Origin: Acidimicrobiales bacterium
GTDB lineage: Bacteria; Actinomycetota; Acidimicrobiia; Acidimicrobiales; Ilumatobacteraceae
Reading direction: 5' to 3'
Assembly: GCA_030830415.1 (NCBI GenBank)
Contig: JAURNB010000113.1
Location: 1 to 7,320 of the forward strand
Length of the DNA: 7,320 nt
Under the pieces are notes generated by a model. It was not told the origin of the DNA, searched no databases, and worked only from the letters and a program-made list of their open reading frames with translations. The translations under genes were made by a program, and so were the position numbers. Of the stretch, positions 1 to 5,944 are shown one piece after another. Every line of letters begins with the position of its first letter. The stretch's first letter is position 1.

Positions 1-442
1 GTGCCTGCGGACGACGCGGCACAATGAGGTTGTCTTGTTGCAACAACTGCCACGACTCGGGGGTAATGGAGCCCGTCACTTTTCTACGCGGCGTTTTCAA
101 GACGAGCTTTTCAAAGGCCCACACCGACTGCGTGGTGTTGTAGCCAAAATCGCCGTCAATGAGATTCGGGTCAAAGGCAAGATCTTTCAATCTTTGTTGC
201 AGTTGACGAACATCTGGGCCTTTCACGCCTGCCTTCAAGGTACGAGTTAATGAAGGAACCGTTGTTGTTGGGCCACTTGCAACCGTCGTTGTTGTGCTGG
301 GGCCATCTGAACTACTGCTGGCAGCGACTCCGAATGCGATGACCCCGACAAGCAAAGCTGCGGCCACCGCAGCAGGCCACCATTGACGCACGTGACTCGG
401 CGCGGCATCAAACTCTTCGGGGAAATTGTCAGTCGGCTTCAA
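1..442 (-). CDS. Membrane-anchored peptidoglycan-binding-domain protein, 3' end outside window (possible L,D-transpeptidase)
   Basis: The N-terminal 147 residues of a protein that continues past the left edge. After a short cytoplasmic segment, one hydrophobic helix lies at about residues 22-41 (WWPAAVAAALLVGVIAFGVA). A Ser/Thr-rich linker (about 42-65, with runs of TTTT and TTT) follows. Then comes a peptidoglycan-binding type 1 domain at about 68-136, recognisable by LKAGVKGPDVRQLQQRL, DGDFGYNTTQSVWAFE and TPESWQLL. Such proteins sit in the membrane with the repeat domain in the wall. In actinobacteria this arrangement often precedes an L,D-transpeptidase (YkuD) or other wall hydrolase domain, but that part is not visible, so the enzyme is inference. 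I chose a TTG start at 442-440, inside the end of the glycosyltransferase gene (14-base overlap). No ATG is available in frame; a GTG at 391-389 is the alternative and would remove 17 residues. The overlap suggests co-transcription with the glycosyltransferase. Confidence 0.75.
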   Translation of the reverse strand, partial: MKPTDNFPEEFDAAPSHVRQWWPAAVAAALLVGVIAFGVAASSSSDGPSTTTTVASGPTTTVPSLTRTLKAGVKGPDVRQLQQRLKDLAFDPNLIDGDFGYNTTQSVWAFEKLVLKTPRRKVTGSITPESWQLLQQDNLIVPRRPQA

Positions 443-1169
443 TGGCTCGAAGCTCTTTACGCAAAGTGAACATTTCCTTGAGAATTTTGCGAATGACCGA
501 CATTGAACTCAGCGTAGAAACACCACGTGTACGCGGAAAGTAATCGACACCAAACTGGATGACGTTCATGCCTAGCTTCTTTGCACGAATGACAAGCTCA
601 GCATCTATGAACGAGCCTTCGCTTTTCAATTCAATTTTTTCAAAAATGGATCCGCGGCAAAGTTTGAATGCGAAGTTGATGTCGCGCATTTTCACGCCAA
701 AAAAAACTCGTACAAGACCGTTGTAGAAAGTTGAATAGACAGACCGAATATAACCTTCACCAGTTCGATCGAAACGGAAGGCGCTCACAACATCGGCTTC
801 GTAATAATGCATGAGACGCACAGCGCGGCGCACTTCAAGCATGTCGAAGGGAAGGTCGGCATCGGTGTACAGAACGAGGTCACCGGTTGCAGTAGCAAAA
901 CCGGTCTTCATGGAACCACCTAGCTTGCGATTCACAGGGTGATGCACCACTTTGACACGAGGGTCGGCCTCGGCAGCGGCGTCGGCGATTTGTGGCGTTT
1001 TGTCGGTTGAGGCATCGTCGATGATGATGAGCTCATAAGTTTCAATTTCACCGTCGGCAATGAGCACATCGCAGAGTTCGCGACCAGCAGAGAGAGCACG
1101 CTCGAGGTATTCCTCTTCGTTCCACATTGGGAAGAATATGGAAAGTTTCTTGAAATGCGCAGTGTTCAT
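429..1169 (-). CDS. Family 2 glycosyltransferase, dolichyl/polyprenyl-phosphate sugar synthase-like
   Basis: A 246-residue GT-A fold glycosyltransferase (GT2) resembling DPM1/DPG-synthase enzymes, which move a sugar from a nucleotide donor to a polyprenyl phosphate or another acceptor at the inner membrane face. Numbered from the chosen start, visible motifs are LSIFFPMWNEEEYLERAL (about 9-26), the nucleotide-binding IIDDASTDKT (about 49-58), GFATATGDLVLYTDADLP holding the metal-binding DAD (about 90-107), and the acceptor-side block DINFAFKL plus GSFIDAELVIRAKKLGMNV (about 163-203). There is no transmembrane segment, so it is the short soluble form. The frame extends to an ATG at 1217 preceded by GAGGTG only one base away. 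I prefer 1169 because homologous GT2 proteins begin just before the LSIFFPMWNEE strand and the extra 16 residues look non-coding. Sugar and acceptor cannot be told from sequence. The overlapping downstream peptidoglycan-binding gene points to an envelope role. Confidence 0.88.
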   Translation of the reverse strand: MNTAHFKKLSIFFPMWNEEEYLERALSAGRELCDVLIADGEIETYELIIIDDASTDKTPQIADAAAEADPRVKVVHHPVNRKLGGSMKTGFATATGDLVLYTDADLPFDMLEVRRAVRLMHYYEADVVSAFRFDRTGEGYIRSVYSTFYNGLVRVFFGVKMRDINFAFKLCRGSIFEKIELKSEGSFIDAELVIRAKKLGMNVIQFGVDYFPRTRGVSTLSSMSVIRKILKEMFTLRKELRAIEAD

Positions 1170-1179
1170 AGCGGTATTT

Positions 1180-1185
1180 AGGCTA
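1180..1185 (-). promoter_or_regulatory. Candidate -10 box for the glycosyltransferase operon
   Basis: On the minus strand TAGCCT (TANNNT consensus) lies ten bases before the ATG at 1169. This would give an mRNA with a leader of only a few bases and no Shine-Dalgarno site. The spacing is looser than for the other candidates in this window and no -35 box is evident, so this is weak. Confidence 0.35.
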
Positions 1186-1231
1186 GTGGCGTAGACCCAA
1201 TGCGCGACACCGATCATTCACCTCGTGGCAG

Positions 1232-1243
1232 TAGCGTATTCAT
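1232..1243 (+). promoter_or_regulatory. -10 box TAGCGT with leaderless spacing to the ATG at 1244
   Basis: TAGCGT (1232-1237) matches the actinobacterial TANNNT -10 consensus. It is followed by exactly six bases (ATTCAT) and then the start codon, so transcription would begin at or next to the A of ATG. No purine-rich ribosome-binding site is present in the preceding 15 bases. I see no recognisable -35 hexamer. Together with the glycosyltransferase promoter this forms a divergent control region of 74 bases. Confidence 0.55.
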
Positions 1244-1654
1244 ATGGCAAAAGGCGATTTAGTGCGGTACTTCGGCACACCACTTACTCGCGTGTGGAAT
1301 CGTGTCCTCTTTCTCACGTGGGCACTTTTCGCCGTGGCGATGGGTTTTCTCGCAGCAGCTAGCCAACGCACCGGCAAGCGCTTGTGGTGGGTAGATGCCC
1401 ACGGAGTGCACCTCTTTTTCACCATTGCCCTCATTTACTGCAGTGCCATTGTGGTCATAGCCCTCGCTATTAAACAGTCACGTTTCGCCCTGCTTGTAGC
1501 AGTTCTTGTAGGCATTGCCCACATTGTGAGCGCCTGCTTCGACCTGTCGGGCACAACAGGGTCAGCCATCCCCGCATTCGTATTGGCCATTTCTACTCTC
1601 GCCGCCAGCCTTGCTTGTACAGCCGGCGTCGGGCAGCGTTCCCCATCGCAATAG
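1244..1654 (+). CDS. Small four-helix integral membrane protein, function unknown
   Basis: A 136-residue protein I do not recognise. It has four predicted transmembrane helices at about residues 21-39, 57-76, 81-99 and 108-127. The first extramembrane loop is basic and aromatic (QRTGKRLWWVDAHG, about 41-54). Both termini are probably cytoplasmic: the N-terminus carries several Lys/Arg and the tail is short (GQRSPSQ). No catalytic or transporter signature is visible. The start follows a TAGCGT -10 box by six bases, which supports ATG 1244 and leaderless translation. It is divergent from the glycosyltransferase and 65 bases ahead of the 77-residue gene. That gap is long for this window, so it may be a single-gene unit. 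The hydrophobic pattern and codon usage support a real gene over the antisense frame at 1240-1434. Confidence 0.7.
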   Translation: MAKGDLVRYFGTPLTRVWNRVLFLTWALFAVAMGFLAAASQRTGKRLWWVDAHGVHLFFTIALIYCSAIVVIALAIKQSRFALLVAVLVGIAHIVSACFDLSGTTGSAIPAFVLAISTLAASLACTAGVGQRSPSQ

Positions 1655-1682
1655 TTCGGTAAAGCCCCATCTCAATCAGCAC

Positions 1683-1713
1683 TAGTCTGACTAAAAATTG
1701 AGAGTGGTGGGGG
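1683..1713 (+). promoter_or_regulatory. Candidate promoter and ribosome-binding site ahead of the small-protein/Rieske operon
   Basis: The 65 bases between 1655 and 1719 hold a TANNNT box, TAGTCT at 1683-1688, and an A-rich stretch CTAAAAATTG. A G-rich sequence GGTGGGGG follows at 1706-1713 and ends six bases before the ATG at 1720. That fits a conventional leadered transcript of about 25 bases with a Shine-Dalgarno-like site, unlike the leaderless starts elsewhere. No convincing -35 box is seen. Confidence 0.35.
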
Positions 1714-1719
1714 CTACAC

Positions 1720-1953
1720 ATGCGCACGATCAAACATCCATTATCAGGGGCTCTTTACGACCTCACCGACACAGGCACCGTTCTTGTGCAAAAAGATGGC
1801 GCCACAGGCGAGTTCACCAGTGAAGGCCGATACATCACCGGAGCCATCAAACAATGCGACCCGCATATATGTGTGTGGATCGCTGGTCGCCAAGTTCCCT
1901 CGAATCCCCGTGCAGGCGCACAATCACTCATTGACGACAAAGGAAACACATGA
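1720..1953 (+). CDS. 77-residue protein translationally coupled to a Rieske oxygenase, function unknown
   Basis: A small soluble protein without signal peptide or membrane segment. Residues about 5-40 have the feel of short beta strands: HPLSGALYDL, then TGTVLVQKDGATGEF, then SEGRYITG, with the recurring pattern D-x-G-x-V-x-V-x-x-D-G. A compact Cys/His cluster follows, C46-D-P-H49-I-C51-V-W, i.e. C-x2-H-x-C, which could bind a metal. The tail is polar. Its TGA stop overlaps the ATG of the Rieske oxygenase (ATGA, 1950-1953), so the two are almost certainly co-translated and probably functionally linked, for example as an accessory or assembly factor or an electron-transfer modulator. That role is inference from context only. 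A G-rich ribosome-binding site six bases upstream supports the start. A competing antisense frame (1755-1949) has no upstream signals or motif. Confidence 0.7.
   Translation: MRTIKHPLSGALYDLTDTGTVLVQKDGATGEFTSEGRYITGAIKQCDPHICVWIAGRQVPSNPRAGAQSLIDDKGNT
1939..1944 (+). promoter_or_regulatory. Shine-Dalgarno site for the Rieske oxygenase
   Basis: AAAGGA, five bases before the ATG at 1950 and inside the end of the preceding small gene. It fixes the Rieske start and shows that internal operon genes here use a conventional ribosome-binding site. Confidence 0.6.
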
Positions 1954-3314
1954 GCATCACATCAAACGACAAAACTTCTGCTCGCTCACCGGGCCTCAAC
2001 TATCAAGATCTTCACGAACGCGATTCACGCCCCGTACCCGAGGTATTGCGTTGGCAAAGTGGCGGCTGGCTCGGCGATGAAGACATCCCTGTGTCGCGCT
2101 ATACGAGTCGCGAATTCCATGAAATTGAAAAAGAAAAAATGTGGAAGCGCGTTTGGCAAATGGCATGCCGCGAAGAAGACATTCCGGAAGTAGGCGACAC
2201 TCTGGTCTATGAAATTTGCGATATCTCCTTGCTCGTGGTGCGCACTTCGGAAAGTCAGATCAAAACCTATTACAACGCTTGCCTCCATCGTGGTCGACAA
2301 CTGCGTGAGTTCGACGGCAATGCACAAGAACTACGTTGCCCCTTTCACGGCTTTTGCTGGAATCTCGACGGTTCGCTCAAACAAGTTCCTTGCGAGTGGG
2401 ACTTCCCTCATGTTGAAAAAGCCGAGTGGGGCCTCCCTGAAGTAAACGTTGCAACATGGGGCGGGTTCGTATTTATTAACCTCGACCCAAATTGCGAGTC
2501 ATTTGAATCATTCCTCGGAGATTTCGGATGGCATTTCGAAAAGTGGCCACTAGAAAAGCGCTACAAGAGCGTTCACGTTGCACGCATTTTTCCTTGCAAC
2601 TGGAAAGTAGTGCAAGACGCTTTTAGTGAGGCATTCCACGTGGTTGCAACTCACCCACAATTGCTCGCTGCTATTGGTGATGCGAATTCACAGTATGACT
2701 GGAAAGACAACTACTCGCGTGCAATCACCCCGAATGGAACACCGAGCCCGCACATCAAGTGGATTCCCACCGAACAAGAAATGTTCGATGCGATGTCTGA
2801 CCGCAGGCTTGATGAACCACCAATTGTCACCCTCGCCGATGGGGCAACAGCTCGTTCCACCGCAGGTGATGGTGGACGCGCAATGTTGAAAGAAGTCCTT
2901 GGTGATAAAGCAGATGAAATTAGCGATGCTGAATTAAGCGACAGCATTTATTACACGCTGTTTCCCAACTTCCACCCGTGGGGCGCTTACAACCGCATCT
3001 GCTATCGCTTTCGCCCATACGAAGACCGCCACGACATGTCGGTGATGGAGTGCATGTACCTCGAGCCATATGACGAGTCGCAACCAAAACCACCAGCAGT
3101 ACCCATTCATTGGCTGGGCGTCGACGACGATTGGGCAGAAGCTCCTGAGCTCGGCTTGCTTGCTCGCGTTTTTAACCAAGACACGTACAACTTGCCAAAG
3201 GTGCAAAAGGGTCTGAAGAGCATGAAAAAGCCTGGGGTTACCTTGGCTAACTATCAAGAGACAAAAATACGTCACTTCCACAAACGACTATCTGAGTGGA
3301 TTGCGAAGCCATAG
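1950..3314 (+). CDS. Rieske non-haem iron oxygenase, alpha (catalytic) subunit
   Basis: A 454-residue ring-hydroxylating-dioxygenase-type protein (HcaE/COG4638-like) that uses electrons from a reductase to activate O2 at a mononuclear iron. The N-terminal Rieske [2Fe-2S] domain shows C111-L-H113 and C130-P-F-H133 (C-x-H-x16-C-x2-H). The C-terminal SRPBCC catalytic domain begins near 205 with N217-W-K. The iron ligands are H230 and H235 in E227-A-F-H-x4-H, with the third carboxylate probably D411 in FNQDTYNLPKVQKGL. The acid three residues before the first histidine, which links the two metal sites, is Glu227 where naphthalene dioxygenase has Asp. This Glu form is known from carnitine monooxygenase (CntA) and related enzymes. 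No beta subunit, ferredoxin or reductase gene is adjacent, so it probably is a homomeric alpha-only enzyme relying on a reductase encoded elsewhere. Substrate unknown. It is coupled to the 77-residue gene; start chosen from the AAAGGA site. Confidence 0.93.
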   Translation: MSITSNDKTSARSPGLNYQDLHERDSRPVPEVLRWQSGGWLGDEDIPVSRYTSREFHEIEKEKMWKRVWQMACREEDIPEVGDTLVYEICDISLLVVRTSESQIKTYYNACLHRGRQLREFDGNAQELRCPFHGFCWNLDGSLKQVPCEWDFPHVEKAEWGLPEVNVATWGGFVFINLDPNCESFESFLGDFGWHFEKWPLEKRYKSVHVARIFPCNWKVVQDAFSEAFHVVATHPQLLAAIGDANSQYDWKDNYSRAITPNGTPSPHIKWIPTEQEMFDAMSDRRLDEPPIVTLADGATARSTAGDGGRAMLKEVLGDKADEISDAELSDSIYYTLFPNFHPWGAYNRICYRFRPYEDRHDMSVMECMYLEPYDESQPKPPAVPIHWLGVDDDWAEAPELGLLARVFNQDTYNLPKVQKGLKSMKKPGVTLANYQETKIRHFHKRLSEWIAKP

Positions 3315-3315
3315 C

Positions 3316-3331
3316 GAGCAAGCAACTGCTC
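3316..3331 (+). terminator. Weak hairpin after the Rieske gene
   Basis: GAGCA and TGCTC form a five-base-pair stem with a six-base loop directly after the TAG stop at 3312-3314. No T-run follows, so intrinsic termination is doubtful. The remaining bases up to argG (to 3389) show nothing except the argG -10 box. Confidence 0.2.
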
Positions 3332-3376
3332 ATCTCAGAAATCGTTAATAACATCGCTACGGGTGCTTTCACTCGG

Positions 3377-3389
3377 TACGGTAAGAGTC
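3377..3389 (+). promoter_or_regulatory. -10 box TACGGT with leaderless spacing to argG
   Basis: TACGGT (3377-3382) fits TANNNT and is followed by seven bases (AAGAGTC) and then ATG 3390. This is the same geometry as at 1232 and 5933. It argues for ATG 3390 over the in-frame GTG at 3363, since the GTG start would place this box inside the coding region. No ARG-box palindrome was recognised nearby. Confidence 0.5.
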
Positions 3390-4742
3390 ATGTCTGGTAC
3401 CGATTCCTCCGCCTCACGCTCGAAAGTCCTCACGCAACTCCCCGCCGGGGAACGAGTGGGTATTGCTTTTTCTGGTGGACTCGACACTTCTGCTGCAGTT
3501 GCATGGATGCGCGAAAAAGGCGCCCTGCCCTATTGCTATACAGCAGACCTTGGCCAGCCCGATGAACCAGAGCTCGACCAAATACCTGACCGCGCTAAAG
3601 AGTACGGAGCAGAACTTGCTCGTCTCATCGATTGCCGCGAAGAACTTGTTCGCGAAGGTCTTATTGCATTGCAGTGTGGTGCGTTCCACATCACCACTGC
3701 GGGCAAAACTTATTTCAATACCACCCCACTTGGCCGCGCAGTAACAGGAACACTTCTTGTTCGAGCCATGCAAAGTGACAACGTCGACATTTGGGGTGAC
3801 GGTTCCACTTACAAGGGAAACGACATCGAGCGCTTTTATCGCTATGGGCTCATGGTCAACCCTTCTTTGCGTATTTACAAGCCATGGCTCGACCCCACAT
3901 TCGTGAACGAACTTGGTGGGCGCAGTGAAATGAGTGAATTCCTCACCACGCGCAAGTTGCCCTACCGCGCCAGCAAGGAAAAGGCATACTCCACCGACGC
4001 CAATATTTGGGGTGCAACGCACGAAGCAAAATTGCTCGAAGAACTTGACAACGGCATGGACCTCGTAGAGCCCATCATGGGTGTCGCACATTGGAAGAGC
4101 GATGTTGCCATTGCTGAAGAAACGGTCACCATGGAATTTGTTGAAGGGTGGCCCGTTGCACTCAATGGCAAGAAGTTTGAAACGCAAACAGATTTAGTGC
4201 ACGAGGCAAATGCCATTGGCGGCCGTCATGGTCTTGGCATGAGCGACCAAATTGAGAACCGCATTATTGAGGCAAAGAGTCGCGGCATTTATGAGTCGCC
4301 AGGGCTTGCGCTATTGCACATTGGCTACGAACGCCTCGTTACTGGCATCCACAACGAAAACACTCTCGAGAACTATCGCACCATGGGTCGTCGCTTAGGC
4401 CGCTTGCTTTATGAAGGTCGCTGGTTCGACCCACAAGCACTCATGTTGCGCGAACCACTCATGCGTTGGGTGGGCAGTGCGGTCACCGGAACCGTCACCG
4501 TGCGCTTACGTCGTGGCGACGACTACACCTTGGTCAACACTGCTGGGCCGCATCTCACTTATGCGCCTGAGCGCCTGAGCATGGAACGTGTTGACGACGC
4601 ACCATTTGGCCCGCTCGACCGCATTGGTCAACTCACCATGCGCAATCTCGACATCGACGACAGTCGCGAAAAACTTGAGGTATACCGCAAAACCGGAACA
4701 CTCGGTGCTGGCGGCTTACTGGGTCTCGACCCAGGCAAGTAG
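3390..4742 (+). CDS. argG: Argininosuccinate synthase, long (type 2, E. coli-like) form
   Basis: A 450-residue enzyme that condenses citrulline and aspartate with ATP to argininosuccinate, the penultimate step of arginine synthesis, in the cytoplasm. The N-type PP-loop is clear at residues 26-34 (AFSGGLDTS). The blocks CGAFHITTAGKTYFNTTPLG, WGDGSTYKGNDIERFYRYG (from about 135) and GRHGLGMSDQIENRIIEAK (from about 278) closely match the remembered E. coli ArgG sequence. The length (E. coli 447) also places it in the long subfamily, not the roughly 400-residue form that I recall as usual in actinobacteria. The frame extends to a GTG at 3363; I chose ATG 3390 because a TANNNT box sits seven bases before it and because the E. 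coli protein begins at about this point. No other arginine gene lies in the window, so it stands outside any argCJBDFRH cluster. It is convergent with the M20 gene, with three bases between stops. Confidence 0.96.
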   Translation: MSGTDSSASRSKVLTQLPAGERVGIAFSGGLDTSAAVAWMREKGALPYCYTADLGQPDEPELDQIPDRAKEYGAELARLIDCREELVREGLIALQCGAFHITTAGKTYFNTTPLGRAVTGTLLVRAMQSDNVDIWGDGSTYKGNDIERFYRYGLMVNPSLRIYKPWLDPTFVNELGGRSEMSEFLTTRKLPYRASKEKAYSTDANIWGATHEAKLLEELDNGMDLVEPIMGVAHWKSDVAIAEETVTMEFVEGWPVALNGKKFETQTDLVHEANAIGGRHGLGMSDQIENRIIEAKSRGIYESPGLALLHIGYERLVTGIHNENTLENYRTMGRRLGRLLYEGRWFDPQALMLREPLMRWVGSAVTGTVTVRLRRGDDYTLVNTAGPHLTYAPERLSMERVDDAPFGPLDRIGQLTMRNLDIDDSREKLEVYRKTGTLGAGGLLGLDPGK

Positions 4743-4750
4743 TAATTACT
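4719..4750. terminator. Hairpin and palindrome at the argG/M20 convergent junction
   Basis: CTGGGTC TC GACCCAG (4719-4734) can form a seven-base-pair GC-rich stem, or six pairs with a CTCG loop, inside the last codons of argG. It is followed by the perfect ten-base palindrome AGTAATTACT (4741-4750), which contains the M20 TAA stop (minus strand, 4748-4746) and the last two bases of the argG TAG stop (4740-4742). Being symmetric, both could act in either direction. Neither is followed by a T-run, so a true bidirectional terminator is only possible, not shown. Confidence 0.3.
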
Positions 4751-5933
4751 GCGCAAGAACGCGCTGCATGATTTCGGCAAGAAGCGCTATTCGTGGCGCA
4801 ATGCTGTCTACAACAACATGCTCTGTTTCACCATGCGCGCCACCGCCTACTGCGCCTAAACCGTCGAGTGTACGAATGCCAAGTGCGGCAGTGAAATTGC
4901 CATCAGACCCACCGCCCACAGAAACTCCACTAATACTTTCGCCCGCCACTGCGCGTTGAGATTCCACAGCAAGAGCAAACAACTCTTCAGACATTGAAGA
5001 ATGCATTGGTGGACGATGCAAAGAGCCGGTGACGGAAATGCTTGCGCCCGGCACAACGGGAACAAGTGAAGACATTAATTTCTCTACACGTGTCTTTTCC
5101 TCTGGAACCACCACGCGAGCATCGACTAACACATGTGCCTCTGCAGGAACAGTGTTATCGGTTGTTCCTGCACTGGCCACCGTGGGTGTGACCGTCGTAC
5201 CAAGTTCAGCATTGCCAAACGTTGAAATGCGTTGCACTTGGTGCGCGAGTTCAAGCAGAGCATTAATTCCTTTTTCCGGCTCCAACCCAGCATGCGAAGC
5301 ACGACCCGTAATGCGCACGTCAAATGTGCCTGTTCCTTTGCGCGCAATTTTGAGTGCGCCGCCATCGGCACTTGGCTCGAGCACCAACACTGCACCCGTT
5401 TTTCCGAGGCCTTGTGCACGTTCTTCAATGAGTGTGCGACTCGTAGAAGAACCAACTTCCTCATCTGAGGTCCAGAGCATTTCAATACCTGAAGTGTCGA
5501 CACCAGCACTCTCAAGAATTGCCATTGCATAAATTGCCTGCACAATTCCTGCGGCCATATCGAATACGCCTGGCCCACGCAACACCTTGCCATCGTTACT
5601 AAAGGGTCGCGCAGTGAGAGTTCCCATTGGGTGCACTGTGTCGTGGTGACCTAACAGCAAAATACGTGCTGCACCCCGCGCTGGTACCAACACATGTGGG
5701 CCAACATCAGAATCAACGAGTACGGAATCTCTACGTACGACACGTTGAATGATGCTCTCTAACTGTGCAGCACTTTTCGCCACTTGGCTTGCATTGCGTG
5801 AAGGCGACTCAATGTTGACAATTGCTTCAATATCGCTCAGCACCTGAGGCAGCATCGACTGAGCAGCGGCGAGAAATGGATGCATCCCTAGATGTTGCCA
5901 CGATGCCCACCCATTTCGCAGCCAATTTCGCAT
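4746..5933 (-). CDS. M20-family zinc metallopeptidase, carboxypeptidase G2-like
   Basis: A 395-residue protein (379 if started at 5885) of the M20 di-zinc hydrolases that cleave C-terminal or N-acyl amino acids, e.g. glutamate carboxypeptidase. With numbering from 5933, all expected metal and catalytic residues are seen: H96 in HHDTV (with D98), D125 in GPGVFDMAAG as bridging ligand, E158 (catalytic base) and E159 in TSDEEVGS, E186 in VLEPSADG, and H367 in GGGAHGETEHV. A dimerisation/lid domain is inserted from about 195 to 310, starting with ARKGTGTFDVRITGRASHAG. No signal peptide is evident, so it is probably cytosolic; substrate unknown. The start is ambiguous: ATG 5933 has GAGG two bases upstream but adds a Trp-rich 16-residue leader atypical of the family, while ATG 5885 gives a family-like N-terminus without a ribosome-binding site. 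It is divergent from the lipase, whose -10 box overlaps the first codons of the longer version. Confidence 0.9.
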   Translation of the reverse strand: MRNWLRNGWASWQHLGMHPFLAAAQSMLPQVLSDIEAIVNIESPSRNASQVAKSAAQLESIIQRVVRRDSVLVDSDVGPHVLVPARGAARILLLGHHDTVHPMGTLTARPFSNDGKVLRGPGVFDMAAGIVQAIYAMAILESAGVDTSGIEMLWTSDEEVGSSTSRTLIEERAQGLGKTGAVLVLEPSADGGALKIARKGTGTFDVRITGRASHAGLEPEKGINALLELAHQVQRISTFGNAELGTTVTPTVASAGTTDNTVPAEAHVLVDARVVVPEEKTRVEKLMSSLVPVVPGASISVTGSLHRPPMHSSMSEELFALAVESQRAVAGESISGVSVGGGSDGNFTAALGIRTLDGLGAVGGGAHGETEHVVVDSIAPRIALLAEIMQRVLAQ

Positions 5934-5944
5934 AACCTCATCAC
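5933..5944 (+). promoter_or_regulatory. -10 box TAACCT with leaderless spacing to the lipase ATG
   Basis: TAACCT (5933-5938) is followed by six bases (CATCAC) and then ATG 5945, the same TANNNT-N6-ATG arrangement as at 1232-1244. There is no Shine-Dalgarno sequence. The box abuts or overlaps the longer start of the divergent M20 gene (ATG at 5933), so the two genes may compete for this stretch. Confidence 0.55.

Noticed and set aside
35..250. A 71-codon plus-strand open frame at the left end
   Set aside because: It is antisense to the peptidoglycan-binding domain, whose conserved motifs show the minus strand is coding.
250..310. GTTGTTGTTG repeats that look like a simple-sequence repeat
   Set aside because: They encode the Thr-rich linker of the membrane-anchored protein on the minus strand and are explained by its amino-acid composition.
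1170..1217. N-terminal extension of the glycosyltransferase to ATG 1217
   Set aside because: GAGGTG is only one base from that ATG, and the 16 added residues do not resemble a GT2 N-terminus. Kept only as an alternative start.
1240..1434. A 64-codon minus-strand open frame over the small membrane protein
   Set aside because: Highly basic nonsense-like composition, and the opposite strand gives four clean transmembrane helices with a promoter at the right distance.
3363..3389. GTG start for argG at 3363
   Set aside because: It adds nine residues not expected from the E. coli form and would place the TACGGT box inside the gene.
3414..4187. A 257-codon open frame antisense to argG
   Set aside because: It lies wholly inside a strongly conserved argG, shows no motif, is Cys/Phe-rich in a way typical of antisense reading, and has no promoter or ribosome-binding site.
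5029..5532. A 167-codon open frame antisense to the M20 peptidase
   Set aside because: Composition (Ser/Thr/Ala/Pro runs) mirrors the complementary strand of the real gene; all M20 catalytic motifs are on the other strand.
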